Assembly: GCA_030157785.1 (NCBI GenBank)
Contig: JAOAUC010000077.1
Coordinates: 46,503 to 110,502 of the forward strand
Direction of reading: 5' to 3'
DNA: 64,000 nt
Source: Zoogloea oleivorans
GTDB lineage: Bacteria > Pseudomonadota > Gammaproteobacteria > Burkholderiales > Rhodocyclaceae
The translations under genes were made by a program, and so were the position numbers. How positions within the stretch are numbered: the stretch's first letter is position 1; every line of letters starts with the position of its first letter. Under the pieces are notes generated by a model, which searched no databases, had not been told where the DNA came from, and saw only the letters and a list, made by a program, of their open reading frames with translations. Below are positions 43,927 to 52,251 of the stretch, piece after piece.

Positions 43927-44520
43927 ATGTCAAACGCCATCTTTCCGACCTTCCCAGGCCTCAAGTGGGGTGGAACAAAAACCCCTGTGTGGAAAACCAT
44001 CAACCACGAATCTGTGTCGGGCATGGAGCTGCGCACCAGCTTGATGAGTTACCCGCGCTACAGGATCTCGCTGTCGTATGAGGTCCTGCAGGCCGGCAGC
44101 GTGGGTGACTTTCAAGCGCTGATCGGTTTCTTTAATTCTCGGCGCGGTTCGTGGGATGACTTTTTGTGGCTCGACCCGGCCGACCATGCCGCAGTGGTGG
44201 CAGGTTTCGGTACGGGAGACGGTGCAACAAAAGTGTTCACGCTCTCGCGGGCCTTCGGTGGCTTCCGTGAGCCCGTGCAGGACTTCGTTTCTCCGCCTGC
44301 TTTGTTCGTTGATGGGGTGCTCCAGGTTGTTCCGGGCGACTACACGATCAGCGCCGGGCGGGTCACTTTCGTGACGGCGCCTGGCGCGTCGGCAGCGCTC
44401 ACATGGACCGGCCAGTTTTACAAGCGCGTCCGATTTGTACGCGATGAAACCGAGTTCGAGGAGTTCCTGGCCGACTTGTGGGCGGCCAAGAAAATCGAAC
44501 TGATTACCGTGAAAGCCTGA
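43927..44520 (+). CDS. Tail tip protein of the DUF2460 family
   Basis: 197 aa. FPGLKWGGTKTPVWKTINHESVSGMELRTSL and YRISLSYEVLQAG are features of the DUF2460/TIGR02217 proteins of gene-transfer-agent and siphophage tail tips (distal tail protein role). It is followed by the DUF2163-like and NlpC-like genes in the typical GTA-like order. Confidence 0.75.
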   Translation: MSNAIFPTFPGLKWGGTKTPVWKTINHESVSGMELRTSLMSYPRYRISLSYEVLQAGSVGDFQALIGFFNSRRGSWDDFLWLDPADHAAVVAGFGTGDGATKVFTLSRAFGGFREPVQDFVSPPALFVDGVLQVVPGDYTISAGRVTFVTAPGASAALTWTGQFYKRVRFVRDETEFEEFLADLWAAKKIELITVKA

Positions 44521-44523
44521 GCC

Positions 44524-45372
44524 ATGAAAACCACCACACCCGAATGCGCTGCGCTGCTGGAGTCTGCCCGGGCGGTATTCATGGTCGAGCTGCTCACGCT
44601 CACGTTGATCGGCGGATCTGCTATCCGGTGGTCAACGAGCGACGTGGCGATCGTGTATGACGGACTCACGTGGCACCCCGGCCCGATCATCGAGCGCGAT
44701 TCAATCCGGCTTGCGATTGGCATCGAGGTATCAACATGCAACATCACGTTGCACGCGAGTGATGCCGTCACGGTTTCGGGCGTGCCGCTGTTGCAGGCAG
44801 CCCGGCGGGGCATGCTGGGCGGTGCCGAAATCAAGATTGAAAAGGGTTTTACGGATGACCCGGCAAACCCCTTGCTGGGCACTGTGCATCTGTTTGAAGG
44901 GCGCATCGGTGACGTTGAGATAAACAGCACGTCGGTGCAGTGCGATGTGCGCAGCTTTACCGAGCTGCTCGATACCCAGGTGCCGCGCAACGTCTATCAA
45001 GCCTCGTGCCTGCACACGCTTTACAGCCCTGGCTGCGGGGTGAACAAGGCGCTCAGTGCGCTCAATGTGTCGGCGCAGTCGGGCAGCACTGCCGGCGTGC
45101 TGTTGTGCGCTGCGCTGGGTGCGGGTGTTTATGACCTCGGTGAGCTGGTATGCACCTCGGGCGTCAATGCTGGCGTGCGGCGGTCGGTTAAACGGCATAC
45201 GGCTGGGCAGCTGGTGCTGAGCTTTCCGCTCCCCGATGCCCCGGCCGTGGGCGACACCTTCACGGTTTACAAGGGCTGCGACAAAACCATGGCCACGTGC
45301 ATCGGCAAGTTTGCCAACGTAGTGCGGTTCAAGGGTCAGCCCTTCGTGCCGGCGCCGGAGACGGCGGTATGA
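44524..45372 (+). CDS. Tail tip hub protein, DUF2163-like
   Basis: 282 aa. Features such as SGSTAGVLLCAALGAGVYDLGELVCTSGVNAGVRRSVKRH and cysteine pattern SCLHTLYSPGCGVNK match the DUF2163/BR0599 phage family, part of the tail-tip complex. The stop overlaps the next gene. Confidence 0.75.
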   Translation: MKTTTPECAALLESARAVFMVELLTLTLIGGSAIRWSTSDVAIVYDGLTWHPGPIIERDSIRLAIGIEVSTCNITLHASDAVTVSGVPLLQAARRGMLGGAEIKIEKGFTDDPANPLLGTVHLFEGRIGDVEINSTSVQCDVRSFTELLDTQVPRNVYQASCLHTLYSPGCGVNKALSALNVSAQSGSTAGVLLCAALGAGVYDLGELVCTSGVNAGVRRSVKRHTAGQLVLSFPLPDAPAVGDTFTVYKGCDKTMATCIGKFANVVRFKGQPFVPAPETAV

Positions 45373-45800
45373 CCGCCGTTGCCCAGGCCCGTGCAGACGT
45401 CTGCACGCTGGCCCGCCAGTGGCTCGGCACCCCGTGGCATCACAAGGCCCGGCTGCGCGGTGTGGGTGTCGACTGCGCGCAGCTGCTGATTGCGGTGTAT
45501 GCCCAGGCCGGCGTGATCGAGGATTTTGACCCAGGCGACTATGCCATCGATCACATGATGCACAGCGACCAGGAGGTATTCCGGGGCTGGTGCGAGCGTT
45601 ACGGCCGGCCCACGGATACGCCGGCACCGGGCGATGTGGCGATCTGGAAGTTTGGCCGGTGCTATTCGCACGGGGGCATCGTCGTTGCGTGGCCGGGCCG
45701 CGTCATTCACGCCTTCCGTCCCTTTGGCGAGGTCTGCGAAACCCCTTCCGATGCGTCCCGCCTGGCGGGTCATGACGTGATCCATTACACATTTTGGTGA
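45369..45800 (+). CDS. NlpC/P60 cell-wall peptidase of the tail tip
   Basis: 143 aa from the ATG at 45369 (overlap ATGA). Catalytic Cys in GVDCAQLL, His in CYSHGGIVV and the third polar residue near VIHAF form an NlpC/P60 active site. It would cut peptidoglycan during DNA injection. The palindrome copy at 45392 falls within codons RADVCTL. Confidence 0.85.
   Translation: MTAVAQARADVCTLARQWLGTPWHHKARLRGVGVDCAQLLIAVYAQAGVIEDFDPGDYAIDHMMHSDQEVFRGWCERYGRPTDTPAPGDVAIWKFGRCYSHGGIVVAWPGRVIHAFRPFGEVCETPSDASRLAGHDVIHYTFW
45392..45405. repeat. Palindrome TGCAGACGTCTGCA, copy 6 (NlpC/P60 gene)
   Basis: Exact copy, again with the full 16-bp dyad GTGCAGACGTCTGCAC, in the first 12 codons of the peptidase gene. 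Confidence 0.8.
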
Positions 45801-45806
45801 TATGAC

Positions 45807-48800
45807 ATGGGCGGTTCTTCTAGCACGGGCACAACGCCCCAAAAACTGACGACGCTCAGTGTGCAGACCAGCTCCTACGGCATCTGCATGGGCCTTGCGT
45901 GGGGTACGCCCCGCGTGACTGGCAACCTCATTTGGTACGGTGATTTTGTCGCGACCCAGGTGTCCGAGGAAATGGGCGGCAAGGGTGGCGGCGGCGTCAC
46001 GAGCATCAGCTACACGTACAAAACGGCGTTCGCTTTAGGTCTGGTCGAGAGCGAGCTAGTGAGCATCCCCCGGGTCTGGGCCGACAAAGACAAAACAGAT
46101 CTTGCGGCCCTTGGCCTCGATCTGATTGCCGGTGCTGCGGGGCAGTCGCCCTGGTCGTATCTCGTCAGCAAGCACCCCGACGAAGCCCTCAACTACCCGG
46201 GCCTTGCGTACGTCGGTGCGGCATCGTTCGAGCTGGGCAACTCGGCCAGCATGCCGAACCTGGCCTTTGAGATCGAGACTACGACAGCCGGGGCCGGTGG
46301 TACGCCCGATGCCGCACCCTGGGTGATCGTCGAGGATCTGCTGGCCGCTGGAGGATTCCCTGCCGCTCGTGTCGGGTCGATGGTGGACTACATCAACTTC
46401 ACGGGCGCCAATGGTCTCTTCCTGTCTCCGGCGCTGACTGAGCAATCGCGTGCTGCTGATCATGTGCAGAGCATCCTGGACATGACGCACACCGCTGCAG
46501 TCACGTCCGAGGGGATGCTCAAGCTGGTGCCCTTTGGGGATACCGCAGCGGTGGGTAACGGCTACACGTTCTCGCCCACGACGGCCCCGGCTTACGATCT
46601 GACCGATGATGACTTCCTCGGCCTCGATGGTGATTTGCCGATCCGGATCAAGCGTAAGGCGCAGTCGGATGCAAAAAACCGTCTACGGATTGAGTTCAAG
46701 GACCGCGAAAACGAGTACGCAACGGGCACAGTGAGCGCTGCGGATGAGGCGCATATCGCAGAGTTTGGTGAGCGCCCGGCCGACACGGTCCGATACGATG
46801 CAATCAAGACGGCAGAGATCGCCAGCAAGGTTGCCTACCTGAAATTGCAGCGTGGGCTCTACGTGCTCAACACGTATGAGTTTCGGCTCGGGTGGCGTTA
46901 CTGCCGGGCCGAGCCCATGGATATCCTGACGCTGACCCACGGCCTGCTGGGCATGTCGCGTGTGCCTGTGCGGGTCCTGGAAGTCGAGGAGGATAACGAG
47001 GGCGCCCTGACCATCCTGGCTGAGGATTTTCCGCAAGGGGCAGGGCAGGCGCCGGTACATCCTCCGCAGCCGCCAAGCGGCTACAGCACGGACATGAACG
47101 TCGCACCGGGCAACGCTGCGGCCCCTGTGATATTTGAGCCGCCTGTCGGCCTGGCTGGCCAGCCGGAGTTGTGGCTGGCCACGTCGGGTGGGGCAAGCTA
47201 CGGCGGCTGCGCGGTGTGGGTGTCGCTCGACAATGTGACGTATCAGCAAGTCGGTACGCTGTCGGGCAAGTCGCGGCACGGCATCACGACTGCGGCCCTG
47301 CCGCTGGGGTCTGACCCGGACACAACCAGCACCTTGTCCGTCGATCTGTCTGTTTCCGGCGCGACGATCCTGGGCGGAACTGCAGACGACCGCGATCTCT
47401 ACAACACTCTGTGCTGGGTGGGTGGCGAGCTGGTGAGTTATCAGCACGCGGCCCTATCTGGCGTCAATCGCTACAACCTGACGAGTCTGCGGCGGGGTGC
47501 CTACGGCTCTACCCGTACGGCTCACGCCAGCGCGAGTCAGTTCGTGCGCTGTGATGAGCGGGTGTTCCGCTACCCGTATGACCCGGCCGTCGTTGGCAAG
47601 ACGCTCTACGTCAAGCTGCAGGCCTACAACATTTACGGCGGCGCCTGGCAGGATCTGGCGGACCTGACGCCCACGGCTTACGTGGTGCAAGGGGCACCGC
47701 TTGGCACCGTGGGTGGCCTGGTGCTGGAGCAGCCGTTCATCGGCACGTCCTGCGCGATCAAGTGGGCAGAGTACAAGGGTGCCAGTAGCTACGCCGTCGA
47801 GGTCGTGGCAGGAGGGGTTATCCGTCGTACGGTGTACGGACTGGCCTCGACCCGCTATTCCTACAGCTATGAGGATGCCAAGGCAGACGGCGGGCCGTTC
47901 CGCAGTCTGGAATTGCGCGTCTACGCCATTTCGGCAAATGGGAGTAGCGGTAGTCCTGCAGTTGTCACGGCCAGCAATCCCCAGGTGGGGGCGCCGACTG
48001 GCATTGCGACTGCAGCGGCAGGGGCATCCCTGTCGATCTCAGCCAACAAGCCGGCAGACACTGACTACGCAGGCACGAAGGTCTGGATAAGTGCGACCAG
48101 CGGATTCAGCGCGGGCGGCACAACGCCAGCTTACGACGGCCCGAACACATGGTATTCCGCCATGGGGCTGGCCGCCGGCACCTACTACGTGCGCATCGCA
48201 CACTACGACGTGTTCGGGGCTGACGGAATCACTACGTCCGGCGAGCTGGCGATTACCGTTGTTGGCGCTACCGGAGTGCGCAACGTAACCAGTCTGCCGG
48301 CTAACCCGGCAGCAGTGGGCGGCGACCTGGCGGTGTTCCTGGATACCTCTGTCGCGAGCCAGCGGGGTATCTGGGGATGGGACGGAACGGCATGGAAGTT
48401 CACGCGGGATGGCGCCAACCTGGTGGCCAACAGCATCGCGGCCGACCGGCTTGCGGTGTCGCAGCTCTCGGCGATCAGCGCCAACATGGGGGCGCTGACC
48501 TCGGGCTCTCTCACGCTCGATGCTGCTGGATTCGTGCGGGGTGGTCAAACGGCCTTCAATACGGGCAATGGTTTCTGGGTTGGCTATTCCGGTGGAGCCT
48601 ACAAGCTGTCCATCGGTAACAGCTCTCAGGGGCTTACGTGGGATGGTTCTACGCTGTCGCTGTCCGGCACTATCGTCGGTATGGCAAACCTGCAGTCGGC
48701 AGTAACTTCGTCGATTTCATCGGCACAGACAACTGCAAATACAGGGGTTTCCAACGCTGCCACTGCTCAAGGCACGGCCAATGCTGCGCTCTCAAACGCC

Positions 48801-49430
48801 GCCACGGCCCAGTCGACAGCAGTTGCCTCGGCTGCTACGGCAACGCTCGCGGGGCTCACCGGCTCAGCTGCCGGCGTGACATTCAACCCAAATGCCACGG
48901 GGTCAGCCCCGGTTCTCTGGAACTCCAAGTTTGCCCTGACGGCAAACGGTGACGCCGCATTTTCTGGGCAACTCAATGCAGCTACCGGAACGTTCTCCGG
49001 GTCGCTATCGGCTGCCTCGGGGAGCTTCTCCGGAACGCTGACGGCGGCAGCTGTAAATGCTGTCGATACGATCAACCTGGCCGGCAATGCAGTCACGCTG
49101 GCTGCATCGACGTCGGGCGGCGGAAGCTGCGCCATTTCATTCACGATCCCTGCTGGCGTGACGCAGCCGGTGATTGTGCTGGGGTACGGAAAGTCCAATA
49201 GCGGTGCCATGGGGCAGACGGTCACCCTCACCCGCAACGGCTCGGCGATCGGTACGGCCTATGCCGTGGCCGCCGTGACGGGAGTCGGCGATGGCTTTGT
49301 CAGCTACTCGGAAGCCGGCGCCACTGTGATCGCAATCGACAGTCCTGGGCCTGGTACCTACACCTACGGGTGCTCGATTTCTGGCTCGTCGGCACAGACA
49401 AAAATAGTTCTATTTCTCGGAAAACGATAA
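45807..49430 (+). CDS. J-like tail tip/host specificity protein
   Basis: 1207 aa. The first 430 residues (GICMGLAWGTPRVTGNLIWYGDF, VSEEMGGKGGGG, RLGWRYCRAEPMDILTLTHGLLG) match the central tail-tip protein family of siphophages. Fibronectin-like repeats and a collagen-poor, Ala/Thr/Ser-rich C-terminal region (SAQTTANTGVSNAATAQGTANAAL, FSGSLSAASGSFSGTL) follow, the likely receptor-binding end. It carries no DGR variable repeat. Confidence 0.85.
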   Translation: MGGSSSTGTTPQKLTTLSVQTSSYGICMGLAWGTPRVTGNLIWYGDFVATQVSEEMGGKGGGGVTSISYTYKTAFALGLVESELVSIPRVWADKDKTDLAALGLDLIAGAAGQSPWSYLVSKHPDEALNYPGLAYVGAASFELGNSASMPNLAFEIETTTAGAGGTPDAAPWVIVEDLLAAGGFPAARVGSMVDYINFTGANGLFLSPALTEQSRAADHVQSILDMTHTAAVTSEGMLKLVPFGDTAAVGNGYTFSPTTAPAYDLTDDDFLGLDGDLPIRIKRKAQSDAKNRLRIEFKDRENEYATGTVSAADEAHIAEFGERPADTVRYDAIKTAEIASKVAYLKLQRGLYVLNTYEFRLGWRYCRAEPMDILTLTHGLLGMSRVPVRVLEVEEDNEGALTILAEDFPQGAGQAPVHPPQPPSGYSTDMNVAPGNAAAPVIFEPPVGLAGQPELWLATSGGASYGGCAVWVSLDNVTYQQVGTLSGKSRHGITTAALPLGSDPDTTSTLSVDLSVSGATILGGTADDRDLYNTLCWVGGELVSYQHAALSGVNRYNLTSLRRGAYGSTRTAHASASQFVRCDERVFRYPYDPAVVGKTLYVKLQAYNIYGGAWQDLADLTPTAYVVQGAPLGTVGGLVLEQPFIGTSCAIKWAEYKGASSYAVEVVAGGVIRRTVYGLASTRYSYSYEDAKADGGPFRSLELRVYAISANGSSGSPAVVTASNPQVGAPTGIATAAAGASLSISANKPADTDYAGTKVWISATSGFSAGGTTPAYDGPNTWYSAMGLAAGTYYVRIAHYDVFGADGITTSGELAITVVGATGVRNVTSLPANPAAVGGDLAVFLDTSVASQRGIWGWDGTAWKFTRDGANLVANSIAADRLAVSQLSAISANMGALTSGSLTLDAAGFVRGGQTAFNTGNGFWVGYSGGAYKLSIGNSSQGLTWDGSTLSLSGTIVGMANLQSAVTSSISSAQTTANTGVSNAATAQGTANAALSNAATAQSTAVASAATATLAGLTGSAAGVTFNPNATGSAPVLWNSKFALTANGDAAFSGQLNAATGTFSGSLSAASGSFSGTLTAAAVNAVDTINLAGNAVTLAASTSGGGSCAISFTIPAGVTQPVIVLGYGKSNSGAMGQTVTLTRNGSAIGTAYAVAAVTGVGDGFVSYSEAGATVIAIDSPGPGTYTYGCSISGSSAQTKIVLFLGKR

Positions 49431-50065
49431 TGATTGACTTCACTGTTTTTAATCCGGCGACGGGCCATATTTTGTGGTCTGGCCAGTGCAACGATGGCGA
49501 CCTCGGTGACCAGGGCGGCGGCGGGAATGCCGTCATGGAGGGTGCTCACCCTTACGGGTCTGGCTGGATTGAGTATGTTGGGATTGACGAAGTGCCGACG
49601 TTCTACGATTTCCCGGCTCGCCCCAGTGAATTCCACGAGTGGTCTTACACGGCCAAAGCATGGGAGATCTCGAGCAGTCAGATCACAGCGGCCCGGGCTA
49701 AGAAGTTGTTTGATCTTGGTCTGGCTTACGCGTCGAGCCGGGATGTGCCGTTCGCGTACAGCGGCAACTCACTCAGTTCTTCCGACCTGGCAATTGACGG
49801 TATCCGCTGCGTCGTGTCGCAGATCGAGAACGTCGGCCTGATGCCTGACGAGTGGGCAGGCTGGCGTACGACGGACGGCACCCGCTTGGCTGCGCTGGGG
49901 ACGCTCGAGGGGGAGTTGGCCCGCGCAAAGTCGATCCTCGTGAGCGCAGAGAGTCGGCGCGCAAAGCTGCTGTCGCTGTTCTGGAATCACTGCGATGCCA
50001 TCGCGGCACTGACTACCGTGTCGGCGATTGCAGCGTACGACGTTACGACCGGATGGCCGTCGTAG
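49430..50065 (+). CDS. Tail fibre-associated protein (DUF4376-like C-terminus)
   Basis: 211 aa from the ATG at 49430, overlapping the previous TAA. N-terminus is a fibre-like domain (MIDFTVFNPATGHILWSGQC); the C-terminal half (ITAARAKKLFDLGLAYASSRDVPFAYSG, LLSLFWNHCDAIAAL) resembles DUF4376 fibre/assembly domains. Probably attached to or chaperoning the receptor-binding tail tip. Confidence 0.6.
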   Translation: MIDFTVFNPATGHILWSGQCNDGDLGDQGGGGNAVMEGAHPYGSGWIEYVGIDEVPTFYDFPARPSEFHEWSYTAKAWEISSSQITAARAKKLFDLGLAYASSRDVPFAYSGNSLSSSDLAIDGIRCVVSQIENVGLMPDEWAGWRTTDGTRLAALGTLEGELARAKSILVSAESRRAKLLSLFWNHCDAIAALTTVSAIAAYDVTTGWPS

Positions 50066-50073
50066 ATCGAGGG

Positions 50074-50087
50074 TGCAGGCGTCTGCA
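50074..50087. repeat. Palindrome copy 7 with one mismatch (TGCAGGCGTCTGCA)
   Basis: Differs from the other copies by one base (G for A). It lies between the fibre gene and the terminator, outside any gene. Confidence 0.75.
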
Positions 50088-50099
50088 CGGTTTGATTTG

Positions 50100-50121
50100 A
50101 CCCGCTTCGGCGGGTTTTTTT
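50100..50121 (+). terminator. Strong rho-independent terminator after the tail genes
   Basis: ACCCGC-TTCG-GCGGGT followed by six T. It separates the tail from the lysis genes. Confidence 0.9.
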
Positions 50122-50133
50122 ATGGGAGGAAGG

Positions 50134-50508
50134 ATGGCAGAACCAGCAGTGACGACGGCCTCGGGCGTCAGCCTGACGGTGCTCTTTGTGGCGCTCCTGG
50201 GGCCGATGGCGGGGCCGTATGTACTGATTGCGCTGTCGGCGGTCGCCGGGGCGATGTGGCCTCTCTCGGCGGCTCGGACCGAGTCCCGGATCGCGGGCGC
50301 CTGGCTGTTGCTCCGCTGTACGGCGACGGCTCTGGTGCTCACGTCGGTGCTCGCCGGCATCGTTGAGCGGACATGGGGGCTCCCGATCAGCGAAGGGCTG
50401 GCGCCCGTGGCGCTGATCATTGGGGCTATGGGTAATGGGTGGCGGCCGATCTTTCAGGTCCTCGGCGCCATCGTTCAAACGTGGGCCGGTGAAGGGGGGC
50501 GCAAGTGA
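50134..50508 (+). CDS. Putative holin (membrane protein)
   Basis: 124 aa from the ATG at 50134 with GGAGGA ahead. Three hydrophobic segments (about residues 13-35, 52-75, 85-108) and a charged C-terminus (QTWAGEGGRK) fit a class I-like holin, which makes membrane lesions that let the endolysin out. Located before another membrane protein and the endolysin. The fold is inferred from hydropathy. Confidence 0.6.
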   Translation: MAEPAVTTASGVSLTVLFVALLGPMAGPYVLIALSAVAGAMWPLSAARTESRIAGAWLLLRCTATALVLTSVLAGIVERTWGLPISEGLAPVALIIGAMGNGWRPIFQVLGAIVQTWAGEGGRK

Positions 50509-50846
50509 TCCTCGTCCTGACTGTCATGCACGTCTGCATGTGTCTCTATCTGTTCGGCTCGGTGTTCGTTCGGGCGGTGTTCATGAGTCGGGAGGTCGTT
50601 CACGCGGACGTCCGTCTGGTGTTTTGGGTGCTTGCAGTCGCGGCGCTCTGGGGCTTGGGCGCACCCGTCGTTGTCGGCTGGTCGCCGGATGCCTATTCGT
50701 TGCTGATCACGCTCGCGATCTGCGCCGTGCAGCACGTCACTGGACGTTATTGGAAAAGCAGGGTGCCCGAGGAGTTCTGCAGGCCGGAGTATCGGCCCCG
50801 GTTCCGGCGGGCGACTGATCAAATTCAACATCGAGGGACAGCATGA
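50505..50846 (+). CDS. Second small membrane protein of the lysis module
   Basis: 113 aa, GTG start overlapping the holin-like gene. Three hydrophobic segments (1-24, 37-57, 62-79) and a basic C-terminal tail (RPEYRPRFRRATDQ). May be a second holin or antiholin. No proven family. Confidence 0.55.
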   Translation: MILVLTVMHVCMCLYLFGSVFVRAVFMSREVVHADVRLVFWVLAVAALWGLGAPVVVGWSPDAYSLLITLAICAVQHVTGRYWKSRVPEEFCRPEYRPRFRRATDQIQHRGTA

Positions 50847-51286
50847 TCAATTCACGAAAGATCGAGGATCTTCACCCTATCGTCGCGGCCAAGTGCCGCG
50901 ATTTTCTTGCCCGCTGCAAGGGCTTCGGGATCGACGTCCTGGTCACCAGCACTTACCGCGATAAAGAGTCGCAGGCGGCGCTCTATGCCCAAGGCCGGAC
51001 GACGTCAGGGGCGCGAGTGACCAACGCCAAGGCCGGCGAGAGTTGGCATAACTGGCGGGTGGCGTTTGACGTTGTCCCGCTCCGGAGCGGTAAGCCAGTG
51101 TGGGGGACGTCCGGCACAGACGGTGAGCTGTGGGAGCAGATGGGCCGGATCGGCGAGGCCTGCGGGCTTGAGTGGGCCGGCCGCTGGCATTCGTTCCGCG
51201 AGCTTGCCCATTTTCAATTTACGGGCGGTCTGACGCTCGCGGACTTCCGCGCCGGTCGGACGCTCGGCGGAGTGGCCGTCCAATAA
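50843..51286 (+). CDS. Endolysin, M15-type L-alanyl-D-glutamate peptidase
   Basis: 147 aa, start overlapping the previous gene. Motif SWHNWRVAFDVVP (the SxHxxxxAxD zinc motif of the peptidase M15/VanY family) and C-terminal AHFQF supply the zinc ligands. It degrades peptidoglycan at lysis. No signal peptide, so export depends on the holin. Confidence 0.85.
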   Translation: MINSRKIEDLHPIVAAKCRDFLARCKGFGIDVLVTSTYRDKESQAALYAQGRTTSGARVTNAKAGESWHNWRVAFDVVPLRSGKPVWGTSGTDGELWEQMGRIGEACGLEWAGRWHSFRELAHFQFTGGLTLADFRAGRTLGGVAVQ

Positions 51287-51292
51287 ACAACA

Positions 51293-51312
51293 AAGCCGGC
51301 GATTGCCGGCTT
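51293..51312 (+). terminator. Hairpin after the endolysin gene
   Basis: AAGCCGGC-GATT-GCCGGCTT, 8-bp stem. The following bases are only TTGCG, so termination is likely weak or rho-assisted. Confidence 0.5.
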
Positions 51313-51367
51313 GCGTACCTGAAGAGAAAGGAGGGCGACCGCGCACGGTGTTAGAGCACCGGGCTCG

Positions 51368-51404
51368 GCCCCTCTGCCGCAGATGGTCCCTGCAGCAGAG
51401 GGGC
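51368..51404 (+). promoter_or_regulatory. 10-bp stem enclosing the ribosome binding site of a small ORF
   Basis: GCCCCTCTGC (51368-51377) pairs with GCAGAGGGGC (51395-51404). The second arm contains GAGGGG, the ribosome binding site of the ORF at 51411, so folding would repress its translation. Confidence 0.45.
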
Positions 51405-51410
51405 TTCAAT

Positions 51411-51509
51411 ATGGGGTGTGGCGGCTTCCTGCTATTCGTCGTCCTCTACTCCTGTGAGGTGATCAAATTGAACCTCAAGCTTGGATGTATCGAAATAGAG
51501 GGCGTTTAG
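51411..51509 (+). CDS. Possible 32-aa membrane peptide
   Basis: MGCGGFLLFVVLYSCEVIKLN followed by LKLGCIEIEGV: one hydrophobic segment and three cysteines. Good spacing from GAGGGG. It overlaps the convergent gene at 51432-51965. Could be a lysis-associated or toxic peptide, or nothing. Low confidence because it is tiny and overlaps. Confidence 0.3.
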   Translation: MGCGGFLLFVVLYSCEVIKLNLKLGCIEIEGV

Positions 51510-51965
51510 AAGGGCGATGGCCCGCTGCGCTTCTCTTATTTCCTCGGGGCTGTCGGGGGGGATGCGCTTCAACGACAGTCCTCGGTCGAGAAGCCAGTCC
51601 TGAATCTCCGAGATCGCGGTGAACGTGATTCCGTGGCGATGAAGGTCGCCTGCCGATAGGTTCGACATGTATTGTGGTGTCAGGCTGCCTTCATTTGGAA
51701 GCTTTAGCGCAGTAATCAATCCGTCCACGAGGCGGTCTCGAAGCCCCGCTGTGGGCTTGTTGATCAAAGCATCGAGCTTCGATAGATAGTCCGGGTTGGA
51801 CCTAATGGCGTCGAGATCGTACGGGAGGGATATTTCCCTGCACAGGCGGCTCAGGTTGTTGACGGCTTGGCCAGCGCTTATTCCTACGGCTTCACCCGCT
51901 TTCTTGAGCGTGCCTCCCGCTGCAACAGCGCGAAGGATGGAGGCCTTCTTCTCAATGTTGAACAT
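51432..51965 (-). CDS. Hypothetical DNA-binding-like protein at the right prophage end
   Basis: 177 aa (MFNIEKKASILRAVAAGGTLKKAGEAVGISAGQAVNNLSRLCREI). The N-terminal 45 residues have a helix-turn-helix pattern (GGTLKKAGEAVGISAGQAVNNLSR). The remainder is helical. Its leftward orientation opposes the late genes, and its AT-rich upstream region and terminal place suggest a gene expressed from the lysogen (a moron). Confidence 0.6.
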   Translation of the reverse strand: MFNIEKKASILRAVAAGGTLKKAGEAVGISAGQAVNNLSRLCREISLPYDLDAIRSNPDYLSKLDALINKPTAGLRDRLVDGLITALKLPNEGSLTPQYMSNLSAGDLHRHGITFTAISEIQDWLLDRGLSLKRIPPDSPEEIREAQRAIALLNALYFDTSKLEVQFDHLTGVEDDE

Positions 51966-52211
51966 TGCATCTCCCTAAAACTTCCTCGGCGAAATCGGCG
52001 AGGAAGGTTGGGATTCTAGGTGTTTAACATTCAGATTGGTTAAGTCTTGCTTTAACTGATGTTTGTTTTTCGAGTAAAAATGTGTTCGGAATTTACATGT
52101 AACCCATTGATTTTAATAAGTCGATTTTAGCCGTTTCGACCCGCTAGAACGTTCTGTAAAAACAATGGTAAGTATTTGATTTTCCGTTTTTAACTGTAAT
52201 TAAATATAGTC
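51966..52211. other. AT-rich right end of the prophage, attachment region
   Basis: No gene. The region is strikingly AT-rich against the window and contains TGTGTTCGGAA at 52081-52091, matching the arm-like repeats near attL, and a CATTGATTTT at 52105-52114 that repeats the sequence just inside attL (14281-14290). Probably the P-prime side of the phage attachment site, plus the promoter of the leftward gene. Confidence 0.5.
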
Positions 52212-52235
52212 TGCATGGTGTGCACCGTGCATTGA
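52212..52235. other. attR: right prophage attachment repeat
   Basis: TGCATGGTGTG, then C, then ACCGTGCATTGA. It equals the last codons of hoxC with one silent change. The sequence after it (from 52236) is the native downstream DNA of hoxC. Confidence 0.92.
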
Positions 52236-52251
52236 CCGGGCTGACGGGCGA

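Larger units (their letters stand above)
14263..52235. mobile_element. Lambda-like siphophage prophage integrated in the 3' end of hoxC
   Basis: The element is bounded by a 24-bp direct repeat (23/24 identical) at 14263-14286 and 52212-52235. A tyrosine integrase lies next to the left end. It carries a DGR, ParB-like gene, repressor/Cro switch, terminase, portal, HK97-type protease-capsid fusion, tail-assembly genes with a tape measure, J-like tail protein, holins and endolysin in a siphophage order. No major module is visibly missing or frameshifted, so it may be inducible. The late genes read rightward and the integration/DGR block leftward. Confidence 0.95.

Noticed and set aside
14287..52211. 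Mu-like transposable phage
   Set aside because: Tyrosine integrase with att repeats and lambda-type terminase; no transposase genes.
52200..52235. Second hydrogenase large-subunit fragment
   Set aside because: Only 24 bp match the end of hoxC; it is the attR repeat.
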